Assembly (NCBI RefSeq): GCF_029868385.1
Contig: NZ_JARWNX010000051.1
Coordinates: 1 to 64,000 of the forward strand
Direction of reading: 5' to 3'
Source: Nocardia cyriacigeorgica
GTDB taxonomy: Bacteria; Actinomycetota; Actinomycetes; Mycobacteriales; Mycobacteriaceae
Length of the DNA: 64,000 nt
In this document: positions 26,688 through 53,795 of the stretch, piece by piece
Position numbering within the stretch: the stretch's first letter is position 1
Layout: every line of letters starts with the position of its first letter
The notes under the pieces: model-generated
The model's database searches: none
Seen by the model: the letters and a program-made list of their open reading frames with translations, nothing else
Told to the model about the DNA's origin: nothing
Translations under genes and position numbers: made by a program

Positions 26688-27580
26688 GCACGGCACTGAT
26701 CGACTCCCCCGCCGTCGGCGAGGCGCCGACGCCCACCCCGCGACGGAGGTGGCGACCGATCCTCATGGGTCTGCCGCCGGTGCTGGTCGTGCTCGTCATC
26801 GCGGTCTATCCGATCGTCCGGGTACTCGCCGAGTCGACGGTCACACCCGATGGGCGCGGCACCGACACCTGGTCCCAGGTCCTGGGGTCGGCCGCCTTCC
26901 GTGATGCCCTGTGGCGCACGATATCCATCGCCGTGTGCTCGACGGCGGGCTGCCTGGTGCTCGGCACGTTCCTGGCGATCGTATTGGCCTTCGTGCCGTT
27001 TCCTGGTGCGACGGTGGTGGGGCGACTCATCGATACGGTGCTCACACTGCCGTCGTTCCTGATCACCCTCGCCTTCACTTTCCTGTACGGCACCGCGGGC
27101 GCGGTCAACGCGCTCATCGGCCGGATCACCGGAAGCGATGGGCCCGCTCTCGATTTCCTCACCACACCGACCGGCGTGATCCTGGCCGAGATCACCTTCT
27201 TCACCCCGTTCGTGGTGCGGCCGCTGCTGGCGGCTTTCGCACAGTTGCCGCGCGAACAACTCGATGTCGCCGCGAGCCTGGGTGCGGGCCCGTGGCGGGT
27301 GCTGCGGCAGGTGGTGCTGCCCGAGGCGTGGCCCGCCTTGGCCGCCGGGGGCAGCCTGGTCCTGCTGTTGACGCTCAACGAATTCGGCATCGTGTTGTTC
27401 ACCGGCGCGAAAGGGGTGATCACCCTGCCCGCGCTGATCTATACGCGCGGCATCGTCACCTTCGATCTGCCGGGCGCCGCTGTGCTCGCCACGGTGCAGG
27501 TCGCGCTATCGCTGATCTCGTATCTCGGCTACCGGCTGATCTTCGCCAGGGTCACCGGTTCATCCAGGAAGGAGCGCTGA
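26684..27580 (+). CDS. ABC transporter permease 1 (AEP importer)
   Basis: This 298-residue inner-membrane protein has about six hydrophobic segments, starting with PVLVVLVIAVYPIVRVLAE. The EAA loop that contacts the ATPase is QLDVAASLGAGPWRVLRQVV, followed by LPEAWPALAAG. It is co-translated with the neighbouring genes and pairs with permease 2, whose start is 3 bases after its stop. Confidence 0.92.
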   Translation: MSTALIDSPAVGEAPTPTPRRRWRPILMGLPPVLVVLVIAVYPIVRVLAESTVTPDGRGTDTWSQVLGSAAFRDALWRTISIAVCSTAGCLVLGTFLAIVLAFVPFPGATVVGRLIDTVLTLPSFLITLAFTFLYGTAGAVNALIGRITGSDGPALDFLTTPTGVILAEITFFTPFVVRPLLAAFAQLPREQLDVAASLGAGPWRVLRQVVLPEAWPALAAGGSLVLLLTLNEFGIVLFTGAKGVITLPALIYTRGIVTFDLPGAAVLATVQVALSLISYLGYRLIFARVTGSSRKER

Positions 27581-27583
27581 CCC

Positions 27584-28381
27584 ATGCTGGTATGGACCCG
27601 ACGCGGGCGCGCGGTGGTGCTCGCGGTCTTCGCGATCGTGGTGCTCGTGGTGTTCGCAGCGCCCATCGCGACCGTGATTGCTGCGGCGCTGGCCGGTAGC
27701 TGGACCGGACCGCTGCCCTCGAATCTCGGCATCGCCAATCTCGAACGGGCGCTGTCGGGTGAGCAATTGGCGAGCCTGTCGGTGAGTGTGCAGACCGCGT
27801 TCCTGGCCGGTGCGGTATCGCTGGTGCTCGGCACTTGGGCGGCGCTGGCGGGCCGGGAGGCGCCCGGCTGGTGGCGCAGGCTGACCGATGCGGTCTTCCA
27901 TCTGCCGGTCGCGGTGCCTTCGGTGGCGATCGGCCTCGGGGTGTTGATCGCGTTCAACGAGCGGCCGCTGCTGCTCGGCGGCACCACATGGATTGTCGTC
28001 GTGGCACATTCGGTCCTGGTGCTGGCCTATGCGTTCAGCGCGGTGTCGGCCGCGCTCGACCGGCTCGATCCCGCCTACCGGCAGGCCGCCGAATCGCTGG
28101 GTGCGGGCCCGGTGCGGGTGCTGTGCCAGATCACCCTGCCACTGCTGCTCCCGGCGCTCGGCGCCGCGGCGGGCCTTGCCATCGCCCTGTCGATGGGCGA
28201 GCTGGGGGCCACCATCATGGTCTACCCGGCGACCTGGAAGACGCTGCCGGTCAGCATCTTCGCGCTCACCGACCGCGGCGAAGTGTTCGACGCCGCCGCG
28301 GGCACCACCGTCTTGGTAGCGGTCACCCTGCTGACGCTCATCCTGCTCGGCCGCGTCAAGGGCCGCGCCGCCGTGCGCTGA
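27584..28381 (+). CDS. ABC transporter permease 2 (AEP importer)
   Basis: This 265-residue membrane protein begins with a hydrophobic segment (VVLAVFAIVVLVVFAAPIA) and has the EAA loop RQAAESLGAGPVRVLCQITLP. It forms the second half of the channel. It is the last gene of the operon; a long perfect hairpin follows 8 bases after the stop. Confidence 0.92.
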   Translation: MLVWTRRGRAVVLAVFAIVVLVVFAAPIATVIAAALAGSWTGPLPSNLGIANLERALSGEQLASLSVSVQTAFLAGAVSLVLGTWAALAGREAPGWWRRLTDAVFHLPVAVPSVAIGLGVLIAFNERPLLLGGTTWIVVVAHSVLVLAYAFSAVSAALDRLDPAYRQAAESLGAGPVRVLCQITLPLLLPALGAAAGLAIALSMGELGATIMVYPATWKTLPVSIFALTDRGEVFDAAAGTTVLVAVTLLTLILLGRVKGRAAVR

Positions 28382-28388
28382 GCGACCA

Positions 28389-28437
28389 GTTCGGGCGGTG
28401 CTCGTCAGTGTTCTCCGATGACGAGCACCGCCCGAAC
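28389..28437 (+). terminator. Strong hairpin terminator after the phosphonate operon
   Basis: The arms at 28389-28407 and 28419-28437 pair over 19 bases without mismatch (TTCGGGCGGTGCTCGTCA and its complement plus one closing G-C) around an 11-base loop. It lies immediately after the permease stop and before a convergent gene, so it can serve both directions. Confidence 0.9.
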
Positions 28438-28489
28438 GAGAGGGTTGGGTGTCGAGAGGGCTCGACAGCGCCGTACCGCTTCGGTACCG

Positions 28490-28933
28490 CTACTGCTCCG
28501 GGAGGCGCCGCCGACCGCCGGTCACATCGGCGATCAAATCGGTGTACCCGTCGACCAGTTCGGCCAGGTGGTACCAGTGCTTGTGCGTATTGTCGCTGCG
28601 GGGGCCGGTGATGTCGATGGCCTGGTTGGCGTTGACCCAGCTGCGCGCCATCCGGTCGATCACCGCGCCGAGGCTCTCGGTGTGCAGCGAGGCGCCGTTA
28701 CGATGCTGCGGCACTTCCTGGGTGATCCACTCGTTGATGTCATCGACGAGTTCCACTCTGCGACAGTCTATTTCGGCCACCAATGCCGTATCGCGCACCT
28801 GAGCGCGACGTTCATGTAGTTCCACCAGCGCATGCGCCGAGCGCAACATCTCGCGGTCCTGGAACCGCCGTCCCTGGAAGGCGCACAGCAGCTGCGGCGC
28901 GGTCGGCAGTACCCCCACTGTCGGCGCGCTCAT
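28490..28933 (-). CDS. DUF4254 protein (copy 1)
   Basis: A 147-residue soluble, mostly helical protein with the DUF4254 pattern LHTESLGAVIDRMA near residue 90 and a terminal GRRRLPE. A paralogue lies at 59215-59649 with the same features. Members are common in Nocardia and Rhodococcus and have no known function. ATG 28933 is preferred over GTG 28939 because of the spacing to the upstream GGTGTGGGG. It converges on the phosphonate terminator. Confidence 0.8.
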   Translation of the reverse strand: MSAPTVGVLPTAPQLLCAFQGRRFQDREMLRSAHALVELHERRAQVRDTALVAEIDCRRVELVDDINEWITQEVPQHRNGASLHTESLGAVIDRMARSWVNANQAIDITGPRSDNTHKHWYHLAELVDGYTDLIADVTGGRRRLPEQ

Positions 28934-29342
28934 CCCCACACCCCGAACTCACCCGACACCATCACACTTCGTACCAACATGATTGGCTCTCTGTTCGGTT
29001 ATCCGGATCGGATCGCTTGTTCACAACAAGGCTACGTGGATTTTGCACGTACAGATGCAATTGCACAAGACCTCAGAACGCAATGTTGCGAACTACTTTG
29101 TGCGTACCGAACGGTACGCCGAGCGGCACAGAGAAGGTAGCTGAGCGCGCCGAAATCGAGCGCCCGACCGTGGTGCCATCCGGCCCGTATTGCCGCGGAT
29201 GCCTGGCGAACCCCGGAGCTTACGCCGCGTCGATACCAAGCGATCGCCGGTATGTTGCTGCCGGGCACGCCGACCGGACCCGGCATGAAGCCGAGCCGGC
29301 CGGCGTGGCGACGGGCAGCGGGTACGACGAGGAACTACGCCC
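28934..29342. other. AT-richer intergenic region
   Basis: About 400 bases between the DUF4254 gene and the end of the P450 gene. From about 28955 to 29130 the GC content is visibly lower than the surroundings. Apart from the palindrome at 29102-29119 no gene, hairpin terminator or repeat was seen; open frames across it have poor codon bias. Confidence 0.4.
29102..29119. promoter_or_regulatory. Perfect palindrome, possible operator
   Basis: GCGTACCGAACGGTACGC has 8-base perfect arms around AA. It lies in the AT-richer stretch upstream of the DUF4254 gene and downstream of the P450. The regulator is not evident. Confidence 0.45.
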
Positions 29343-30590
29343 TTACAGATGCAGCGGCGGAGACGGCGGAAACACCACCGGCAATGCCGTCAACGCGCGG
29401 TGGAAGGGGCCGGGCCGCCAGACGAGTTCGTGTTCGGGGACTCCGAGGCGCAGTTCCGGCAGCGCGTCGAGGAGCTGGTCGATGGCGTCCTGCGCCAGCA
29501 GATACGAGAACGGCCGCGCATGCGCGGGGCAGGCGTGCGGGCCGGTGCTGAACGCCAGATTCCAGCCGTTACCCGCGAACTCGCCCGTATTGATGTCAGG
29601 GTCGTTATTGCAGGCGGCCATGCTGATGATCACCGGCTGATTGGCGGGCAGCCACACCTTTTCGATCAGGATCGGCTGGCGCGGATAGGTGATGCAGAAG
29701 TTCGCCATCGGCGGGTCGATCGCCAGCATCTCGTCGAGCGCGGTCTTGGTCGACAGCGGGAGACTCTGATCGTTGCTGGTGAAGCGGGGATCGCTCAGCA
29801 TCATCACCAAGGTGTTGGCGATGAGGTTCACCGGAGGTTCCACACCGGCGGCGAACAGCAGGACCAGCTGATGCACCATCTCCTCATCGGAGAGCCCCAC
29901 GTAATGCTGTACCAGCCGCGTGGTGACATCGTCGGCCGGGTGCGCGCGCTTCATCGCGGTGAGTTCGAGCAGCGCACTGCCCATCTGCGCGTTGACCGTT
30001 TCGGTGTCCACACCGTCGAACATCGCCGCACTGGCGGCCGCGACCTCCTCACCGATGTCCTGTGGGCAGCCGAGCACCTGGCACAGGATCGAGAAGACCA
30101 GCGGGAGGACGTACTGACTCAGCACGTCGGCCTCGCCCGTCTCGCAGAAGGTGTTGGTGATCGGGATGGCGGACCGCTCCACCATGGAGCGCAGCGTGTT
30201 CAAGTCGATCCCGGCCAGGGCATCGTTCATCGCGCCGCGGTAGCGGGCATGCTCGGCGCCGCTGGTGCGCAGCGCGTTCGGCCGCCACTCGACCATCGGC
30301 AGGATCGGCATATCCGCGGGCACGGTCTTCTGCCAGGCGCGCGGATCGGCGGGGAAATGCTCCGGATCGTTGAGGATCCGCACTGCGGTGCGATATTTGG
30401 TCACCAGCGTCGCGGGCACACCCGGCCACATCTCGACCGGCACCAGAGGTCCGTAGTCCCGACGCATCTGCCGGTAGGCCCCGTGCGGATCGGCCGCGAA
30501 CTCCGCGCTGTAGATCGGAATCCGCGGACCGATGCCCTCGATCGGCGAAAATGAGTCGGCGCTGGCACCCTGCGTGGGCTGCGAATGCAC
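29343..30590 (-). CDS. Atypical cytochrome P450 lacking ExxR (CYP157-like)
   Basis: A 415-residue P450-like protein. The haem loop FSTGPHACPA is present (Cys354). The K-helix ExxR is replaced by EMLA in DEMLAIDPPM, and the I-helix reads AAGVEPPVN without the usual acid-Thr pair. The C-terminal WRPGPFHRALTALPV is typical of conservon-associated CYP157-type P450s, which also lack ExxR. No conservon kinase/GTPase genes are adjacent. Instead it lies downstream of the ACAD-like gene and the NRPS on the same strand, with a hairpin between it and the ACAD-like gene. It may be a tailoring enzyme or a non-oxygenase haem protein. Confidence 0.85.
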   Translation of the reverse strand: MHSQPTQGASADSFSPIEGIGPRIPIYSAEFAADPHGAYRQMRRDYGPLVPVEMWPGVPATLVTKYRTAVRILNDPEHFPADPRAWQKTVPADMPILPMVEWRPNALRTSGAEHARYRGAMNDALAGIDLNTLRSMVERSAIPITNTFCETGEADVLSQYVLPLVFSILCQVLGCPQDIGEEVAAASAAMFDGVDTETVNAQMGSALLELTAMKRAHPADDVTTRLVQHYVGLSDEEMVHQLVLLFAAGVEPPVNLIANTLVMMLSDPRFTSNDQSLPLSTKTALDEMLAIDPPMANFCITYPRQPILIEKVWLPANQPVIISMAACNNDPDINTGEFAGNGWNLAFSTGPHACPAHARPFSYLLAQDAIDQLLDALPELRLGVPEHELVWRPGPFHRALTALPVVFPPSPPLHL

Positions 30591-30797
30591 GTAGTCTCCT
30601 TGACATCGGTTCCGGCAGCATAGTACTCGAGGCGAGGACCGAGCGAAGGCCGTCGGGTTGCCACGGCCGCTCCTGCCGACAACATTCTGTCAGCGAGGTT
30701 GGCTTTTCAACCAATCATCGCCGGGGGCCTTGTGTACGGTACTCCCACCGGCGGTGTCCCGGCAGGGTGTTTCGGCTTCGGCCGCTCTGCCGCAACA

Positions 30798-30840
30798 GCA
30801 TCCAGCGCGCCCCATCGGATCGACGAGGCGCGCTGGATGC
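30798..30840 (-). terminator. Hairpin terminator after the ACAD-like gene
   Basis: GCATCCAGCGCGCC at 30798-30811 pairs perfectly over 14 bases with GGCGCGCTGGATGC at 30827-30840 around a 15-base loop, 16 bases after the ACAD-like stop. It suggests the P450 has its own promoter in 30591-30797. Confidence 0.8.
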
Positions 30841-30856
30841 GGAGCTGCCGTACTGG

Positions 30857-32608
30857 TCAGTGGCGACGGACCGTCTCGCAGTGGGTGTCCCACGCGGCGA
30901 CCAGATCATCGGAGAGCACCGGTGCGCCGAGGATCTCGTCGTCGAAGCCGAAGGCATCCAACAGCGCGGGCAGGTTGGCGGCGAGGCTGTCGATGGCCTC
31001 GGCCAGCTGCCGCTGTACGGTCTGCACCGCCGCGATGTCGAGCAGGCCGTGGGTGAGATACCACGTGGAGTGTTCATCGAGGTAGTGCAGCGCGAAAACG
31101 TCTCGCACGGCGGCAATCTCGGGATGGTCGGCGTGCTTGTCGAGCATCCCGAGGGCCTGTTCGGCGGAATAGGCGTCAGCAACGGCGAGTGCGTCCGGGA
31201 TGACGGCGAGCCGGTCGGCCAACGCCGGATTGCTCAGCCGCGGCTGCGCCTCGTGCGCGATCGTCAGCGTGCGGGCCGCGAGCAGAGGCGCGCGGTCCTG
31301 CGGGTCGGCGGGATCGTGCAGCCGCACCTCGGCCGGCGGCGTGCCCACAAGCTGTTTGGCCAGTACGCGACCGCCCACCGAACCCAGGACATGGCAATCG
31401 CCCTCGCCGGTGATGGCGGCATGGCAGACGCCGAGGTAATCGGCGACCCGGTTGGCGCTGAACATGCCCTGCGCGCCCATCTTGATGCGCGAATGGGTGA
31501 CCGTCTGCAAGGCGTGCGGCTGGATGAAGTACTTGGCCAGCATCACCGCCACCACGGTGTCGCGATCGGTGAGATCGCTGCCCGCGAGGAAGGTCTTGAT
31601 CTCGTTGCCGTAGACGGTCCGCGCGATGGTTCCGGCCAGGTCGGTGAGCAGCGTGTCGCGGACATGCGGCAGATCGAGCATGAGCGGCCGATCCACGGCC
31701 GTCATCGGCACCACCCGCTTGTTGGCGTAGCGCAGTGCGATGTAGAGCGCGGAACGGGCGGTGGCGTTCAGGCAGGACGAGAGCGCCATCCGGCCGACGG
31801 TCAGCTGGCTGATCGCCGACGGGAACGCGCGTTTGCGACTCTGCTCGTCGCGCCAGGTGAGCACACCGTTGTCATCGATGGTGGCGAGGTCGTTGCTCAG
31901 CCAGGCGTTGCGCTCGACCCGCAGATTGTCGAAGCTGATGATCGAGTTGTCCATGATGACCAGCGGCTGATGGTCCAGCTGGGTGATCGTGACACCGGGG
32001 GCCGGATCGCCGTTGGCATCGCGCAGTCGGGCCGTGAACAGGTGCACGCCCTGATCGACGCCCGCGCCATCGATGTAGCGTGCGCCGATGACGCAGACCC
32101 GCGAGACCGGAATACCCACGCTCGGCATGAACTTCCTGGCCTTCGGGTGCGGGGTGTTGAGCACGAACCCGTCACCATCCCAGGTCGCGGTGGTCTCCAT
32201 GAACCCGATATTGGAACCGCAACCGTATTCGGTCAGCAGCATGACGCCGACACTGGAGGCGTCGTCGAGATCCTGGAGGTACGGCGCGGCGGAATCGGAA
32301 TCGGTCAGTGTGGCCAGGCTGCCCGAGGCCAGGTTGTAGTGTCCCGAGATCAGCGGGATCAGGTCGGTGGCCAGCACGGCCGACCAGTCGAACACCGCGA
32401 ACAGGGAGGGCAGATCGGTGGCGATAGCGCGGGAGCTGCCGAGCTTGCCGACCAGATAACGCAATTGGTTGTACGCGTTGAGACGCCGTTGCTCCTGGCT
32501 CTGCTGCTCCGTGACGGCGAAGTCCTGGTTGCTCAGAATCTCCTGCAACTGCTCATGAATCTCCGGGTTGCCATGCCGAATAAGCTCGGCCAACGCTGTG
32601 CGTGCCAT
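30857..32608 (-). CDS. Acyl-CoA dehydrogenase/oxidase-like flavoprotein
   Basis: This protein of about 583 residues is longer than ordinary acyl-CoA dehydrogenases (about 400) and near the size of acyl-CoA oxidases. Visible ACAD features are MLLTEYGCGSNIGFMETTA, VIMDNSIISFDNLRVER and the helical core with IKMGAQGMFSANRVADYLG. A C-terminal helical domain of about 150 residues follows. The ATG at 32608 has AAAGGGA upstream; the frame opens seven codons earlier. It lies 107 bases downstream of a candidate small peptide gene and upstream of the P450, all on the minus strand. The substrate may be a CoA- or carrier-bound acyl group, or possibly a peptide. Confidence 0.85.
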   Translation of the reverse strand: MARTALAELIRHGNPEIHEQLQEILSNQDFAVTEQQSQEQRRLNAYNQLRYLVGKLGSSRAIATDLPSLFAVFDWSAVLATDLIPLISGHYNLASGSLATLTDSDSAAPYLQDLDDASSVGVMLLTEYGCGSNIGFMETTATWDGDGFVLNTPHPKARKFMPSVGIPVSRVCVIGARYIDGAGVDQGVHLFTARLRDANGDPAPGVTITQLDHQPLVIMDNSIISFDNLRVERNAWLSNDLATIDDNGVLTWRDEQSRKRAFPSAISQLTVGRMALSSCLNATARSALYIALRYANKRVVPMTAVDRPLMLDLPHVRDTLLTDLAGTIARTVYGNEIKTFLAGSDLTDRDTVVAVMLAKYFIQPHALQTVTHSRIKMGAQGMFSANRVADYLGVCHAAITGEGDCHVLGSVGGRVLAKQLVGTPPAEVRLHDPADPQDRAPLLAARTLTIAHEAQPRLSNPALADRLAVIPDALAVADAYSAEQALGMLDKHADHPEIAAVRDVFALHYLDEHSTWYLTHGLLDIAAVQTVQRQLAEAIDSLAANLPALLDAFGFDDEILGAPVLSDDLVAAWDTHCETVRRH

Positions 32609-32714
32609 TGTCCATCCCTTTCGAAACACAATTGAGAAATCGAAACGATCGCGAGGGTCTACATCGACGAATCAATGCACCACGTGCCTTCTGGTGATTG
32701 CACCGAAGGCTCGG

Positions 32715-32918
32715 CTACGCTGCCCACCCCCAAGCCGTGCCGGTACCCGAGGCCGCGGCGCGGTACCGCATCAATACCGCTATACCGCGCCGCTGCCGGG
32801 CATCACGGACCCCGACTCTGACACTGCGCGAATTCGCTCCGTCCGGAGGCTCCGGCTCGACGGCCTCGGTCTCCGATTTGGTGATCTGTGCGTTCTGCTC
32901 GACCGTGGAAACGATCAT
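32715..32918 (-). CDS. Candidate 67-residue peptide gene upstream of the ACAD-like gene
   Basis: The 560-base gap between the metallopeptidase and the ACAD-like gene holds a minus-strand frame with good third-position bias. It reads an acidic N-terminal half (VEQNAQITKSETEAVEPEPP) followed by a basic, then small-residue and Trp-rich C-terminal half ending TAWGWAA. It may start at ATG 32918 (CAGG upstream) or ATG 32981. The acidic-leader/compact-tail layout resembles a peptide precursor, but no known family is matched. The rest of the gap shows no other gene. Confidence 0.4.
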   Translation of the reverse strand: MIVSTVEQNAQITKSETEAVEPEPPDGANSRSVRVGVRDARQRRGIAVLMRYRAAASGTGTAWGWAA

Positions 32919-33170
32919 GGCAACCTGCGGCACCGACGGTGCTACAGGGTTGCTATGGCCGGGCTGAGACACGAAACACATTGTGCCACAAAATGGTCCC
33001 CATATCGGGCGGTCTGGGCGGATCCACCGCCATCCGGTTCGCCTACTCACCGGTAGCCGAAACCCGCGTTCCGGCGAGCAGCAGCGATGCCGAGAGTTCC
33101 TGCAAACCAATGGCTTCGATGAATTCCGCCGGGGTTCACCTCCGCGCTACCGATGTGTGGCTCCCGACCG

Positions 33171-34070
33171 TTATTCGAGCCATGCGGCGCTACGAGCCGC
33201 CCACGGATTGCACTCGTACGGCGATGGGGTGGCCGCCACGTCGGGATCGTCGCTCGGGTGCATCCCCCAGCCGAACCAGTTGGCGATATTGGTGTTCGTG
33301 CCGTGCCAGCGTCGTTCGCCGGGACGGTCACCCGCCCCGCTGTTGTTCTGATACGCCAGATCGGCCAGTTCGGCGGTGATGGAGCCGCGACCGGTGTTGC
33401 GGCCGTAGAACATCCCGGAGAAGCACCATGCCTGCAACTCCAGCTGCCGATTGAGCAGATCCACTTCGGCCCCGGCCCAGTCGAGGGCGGACGCGCGCGC
33501 CAGGAAGGCGGGCATGACTCCGATGAGCTGCTGCACATGATGTCCGTACTCGTGCGAGAGCACCGCCAACGCGAAACCGCGGCCGCCGTTGCGAACGATC
33601 GGGCTCATGGTGTCGTAGGGCATCACGATCATCTGGTCGGCGGCGCAGTAGAAGGCCTCACGGTTGCTGCCGGATTCGGCGCACGAGCCGTCGTAGTCGG
33701 CGGCATCGGCGCCCGCCCAGAGTTCGGCGGAGGTGGTGGTGATGCCGAAGCGGGACAGTGTCGGCGCCCAGGCGGCGTCATGGCATTGGATGGCGGCCCG
33801 GTAGAACGCCGCCGCGGCGGACGGAGTATCGCGCCAGGCGGGCAGCCGGCATTCGACGCTCGCGATGCCGAGGCCCTGCTCGGCCAGCACCGGGTTGGCC
33901 CCGAGTTCGGGATCGGAGCGCACCGGGCCGCTGCCCACGTACTGGTCGACGGCGGTCGCCTGCGGCATCACCAGCTGGTCATCGGCGGAGTCAGGAGCTT
34001 CGGCTGTCGTACAGCCACCGAGTACAAGGGCGGCGACAGCCGTAAAAATCCCCCCACGAATTGTTTTCAC
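33171..34070 (-). CDS. Secreted neutral zinc metallopeptidase lipoprotein (YpfJ-type)
   Basis: This 299-residue lipoprotein has a signal peptide with lipobox LGGC (Cys20). The zinc motif is HEYGHH (His173, Glu174, His177), preceded by FYCAADQMIVMP, which is the PF04228 neutral-zinc-metallopeptidase pattern. Substrates of this family are unknown. It lies just downstream of the NRPS but is cut off from it by a perfect hairpin, so it is probably transcribed separately. Confidence 0.9.
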   Translation of the reverse strand: MKTIRGGIFTAVAALVLGGCTTAEAPDSADDQLVMPQATAVDQYVGSGPVRSDPELGANPVLAEQGLGIASVECRLPAWRDTPSAAAAFYRAAIQCHDAAWAPTLSRFGITTTSAELWAGADAADYDGSCAESGSNREAFYCAADQMIVMPYDTMSPIVRNGGRGFALAVLSHEYGHHVQQLIGVMPAFLARASALDWAGAEVDLLNRQLELQAWCFSGMFYGRNTGRGSITAELADLAYQNNSGAGDRPGERRWHGTNTNIANWFGWGMHPSDDPDVAATPSPYECNPWAARSAAWLE

Positions 34071-34129
34071 ACCTAACTACTAGCACACGGATTCCGGGTC
34101 CGCTGCTGACTGCTCGCCGCGCGGATCGG

Positions 34130-34161
34130 GCGCTGTGGCCGCCGGTCGGCGGCCACAGCGC
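34130..34161 (-). terminator. Perfect hairpin terminator after the NRPS
   Basis: Fourteen-base arms at 34130-34143 and 34148-34161 (GCGCTGTGGCCGCC and its exact complement) enclose the loop GGTC. It begins 2 bases after the NRPS stop codon. It should end NRPS transcription before the metallopeptidase gene. Confidence 0.9.
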
Positions 34162-34163
34162 GG

Positions 34164-52931
<18,768 letters not shown>

Positions 52932-53057
52932 CGCGCGGCCCTCACCCGAACGTGTTTTGCTCGGACCTTATCGACGCCTTGACACGGCATGTTTTCCACC
53001 GCTGGGAAGCAATCGCCGCGATGCCCGCATGGTGGCCCGATGCGGCGGAATTCCAGG

Positions 53058-53681
53058 TCAGACGCTACGATCGCAGGTCAGCGCCGCCTCGACGGCGATC
53101 GGCTCACCGGAGGCCTCGATCCGCACCTGGTCACGGCCGAACGCGTGCAGAAGCAGTTCGGCCGGTTCGCCGCACAGCACCACTTCCTCGTCACCGGCCG
53201 TGCGGGCGGTGACGCGCCGTCCATCCGGTGTTTCCAGCACCACCCCCACCGGACAGTTGCGATAGGACATCTTCGCGGTGCGCCGCAGCAGCGTCCAGAG
53301 CTGGTCCTGGTCAGCGGGGGGCAGCGCCCGTGGTTCCCACTCGTCTCCGGCCCGCCGGACGTCCTCGTGGTGGATGAACATCTCGGAGAGGTTCGCCAGA
53401 GCGTCGACCGGCCGCAGCGGCGACCACCAGGGCGGCCCGCTGCGCACCTGCTCGACGAGTTCCGGGAAGGGGCGGCGCGCCGCAGCTGCCTGCACCCGAT
53501 CGAGGTATCCGGCCAACTGCTTGATCAGGATGCCGGGCGCCGCATCGGGGCGGCGCTCACGAACGACCAAGTGGGCAGCCAGATCTCGGACGGTCCAGGT
53601 CCCGCACAGGGTCGACGCGTCGGGCCCCGCGGCGATCATCGCGTCGGCCAGTGCCAGCCGTTCGCGGCGAGCCATGCTCAT
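53058..53681 (-). CDS. TIGR03085-type DinB/MDMPI-fold protein
   Basis: A 207-residue protein with the mycothiol-dependent maleylpyruvate-isomerase N-terminal fold: LCGTWTVRDLAAHLVVRERRPDA near 24-46 and the metal-binding SEMFIHHEDVRRA near 100. The C-terminal part (VLCGEPAELLLHAFGR) is the usual SCP2-like tail. Family members are common in actinobacteria; the reaction is unknown. It lies 126 bases upstream of the NRPS on the same strand. Confidence 0.85.
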   Translation of the reverse strand: MSMARRERLALADAMIAAGPDASTLCGTWTVRDLAAHLVVRERRPDAAPGILIKQLAGYLDRVQAAAARRPFPELVEQVRSGPPWWSPLRPVDALANLSEMFIHHEDVRRAGDEWEPRALPPADQDQLWTLLRRTAKMSYRNCPVGVVLETPDGRRVTARTAGDEEVVLCGEPAELLLHAFGRDQVRIEASGEPIAVEAALTCDRSV

Positions 53682-53743
53682 CCCCCGACCCTAACACCGG
53701 CCGCGCGGACACCCGGGCGGGAATAGGTCCGCACACCACCACG

Positions 53744-53778
53744 TTACTTTGGTTGCCATGTCCACCATATTGGTGGAC
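53744..53778 (+). promoter_or_regulatory. Promoter with perfect palindromic operator
   Basis: GTCCACCA at 53760-53767 and TGGTGGAC at 53771-53778 are perfect 8-base arms around TAT. A -35-like TTACTT (53744-53749) and a -10-like CATATT (53766-53771), spaced 16 bases, overlap it. A GAGGAGG ribosome-binding site follows directly, before the GTG at 53796. No regulator gene is adjacent except the XRE gene 2 kb downstream. Confidence 0.65.
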
Positions 53779-53795
53779 GAGAGGAGGAGGACATC

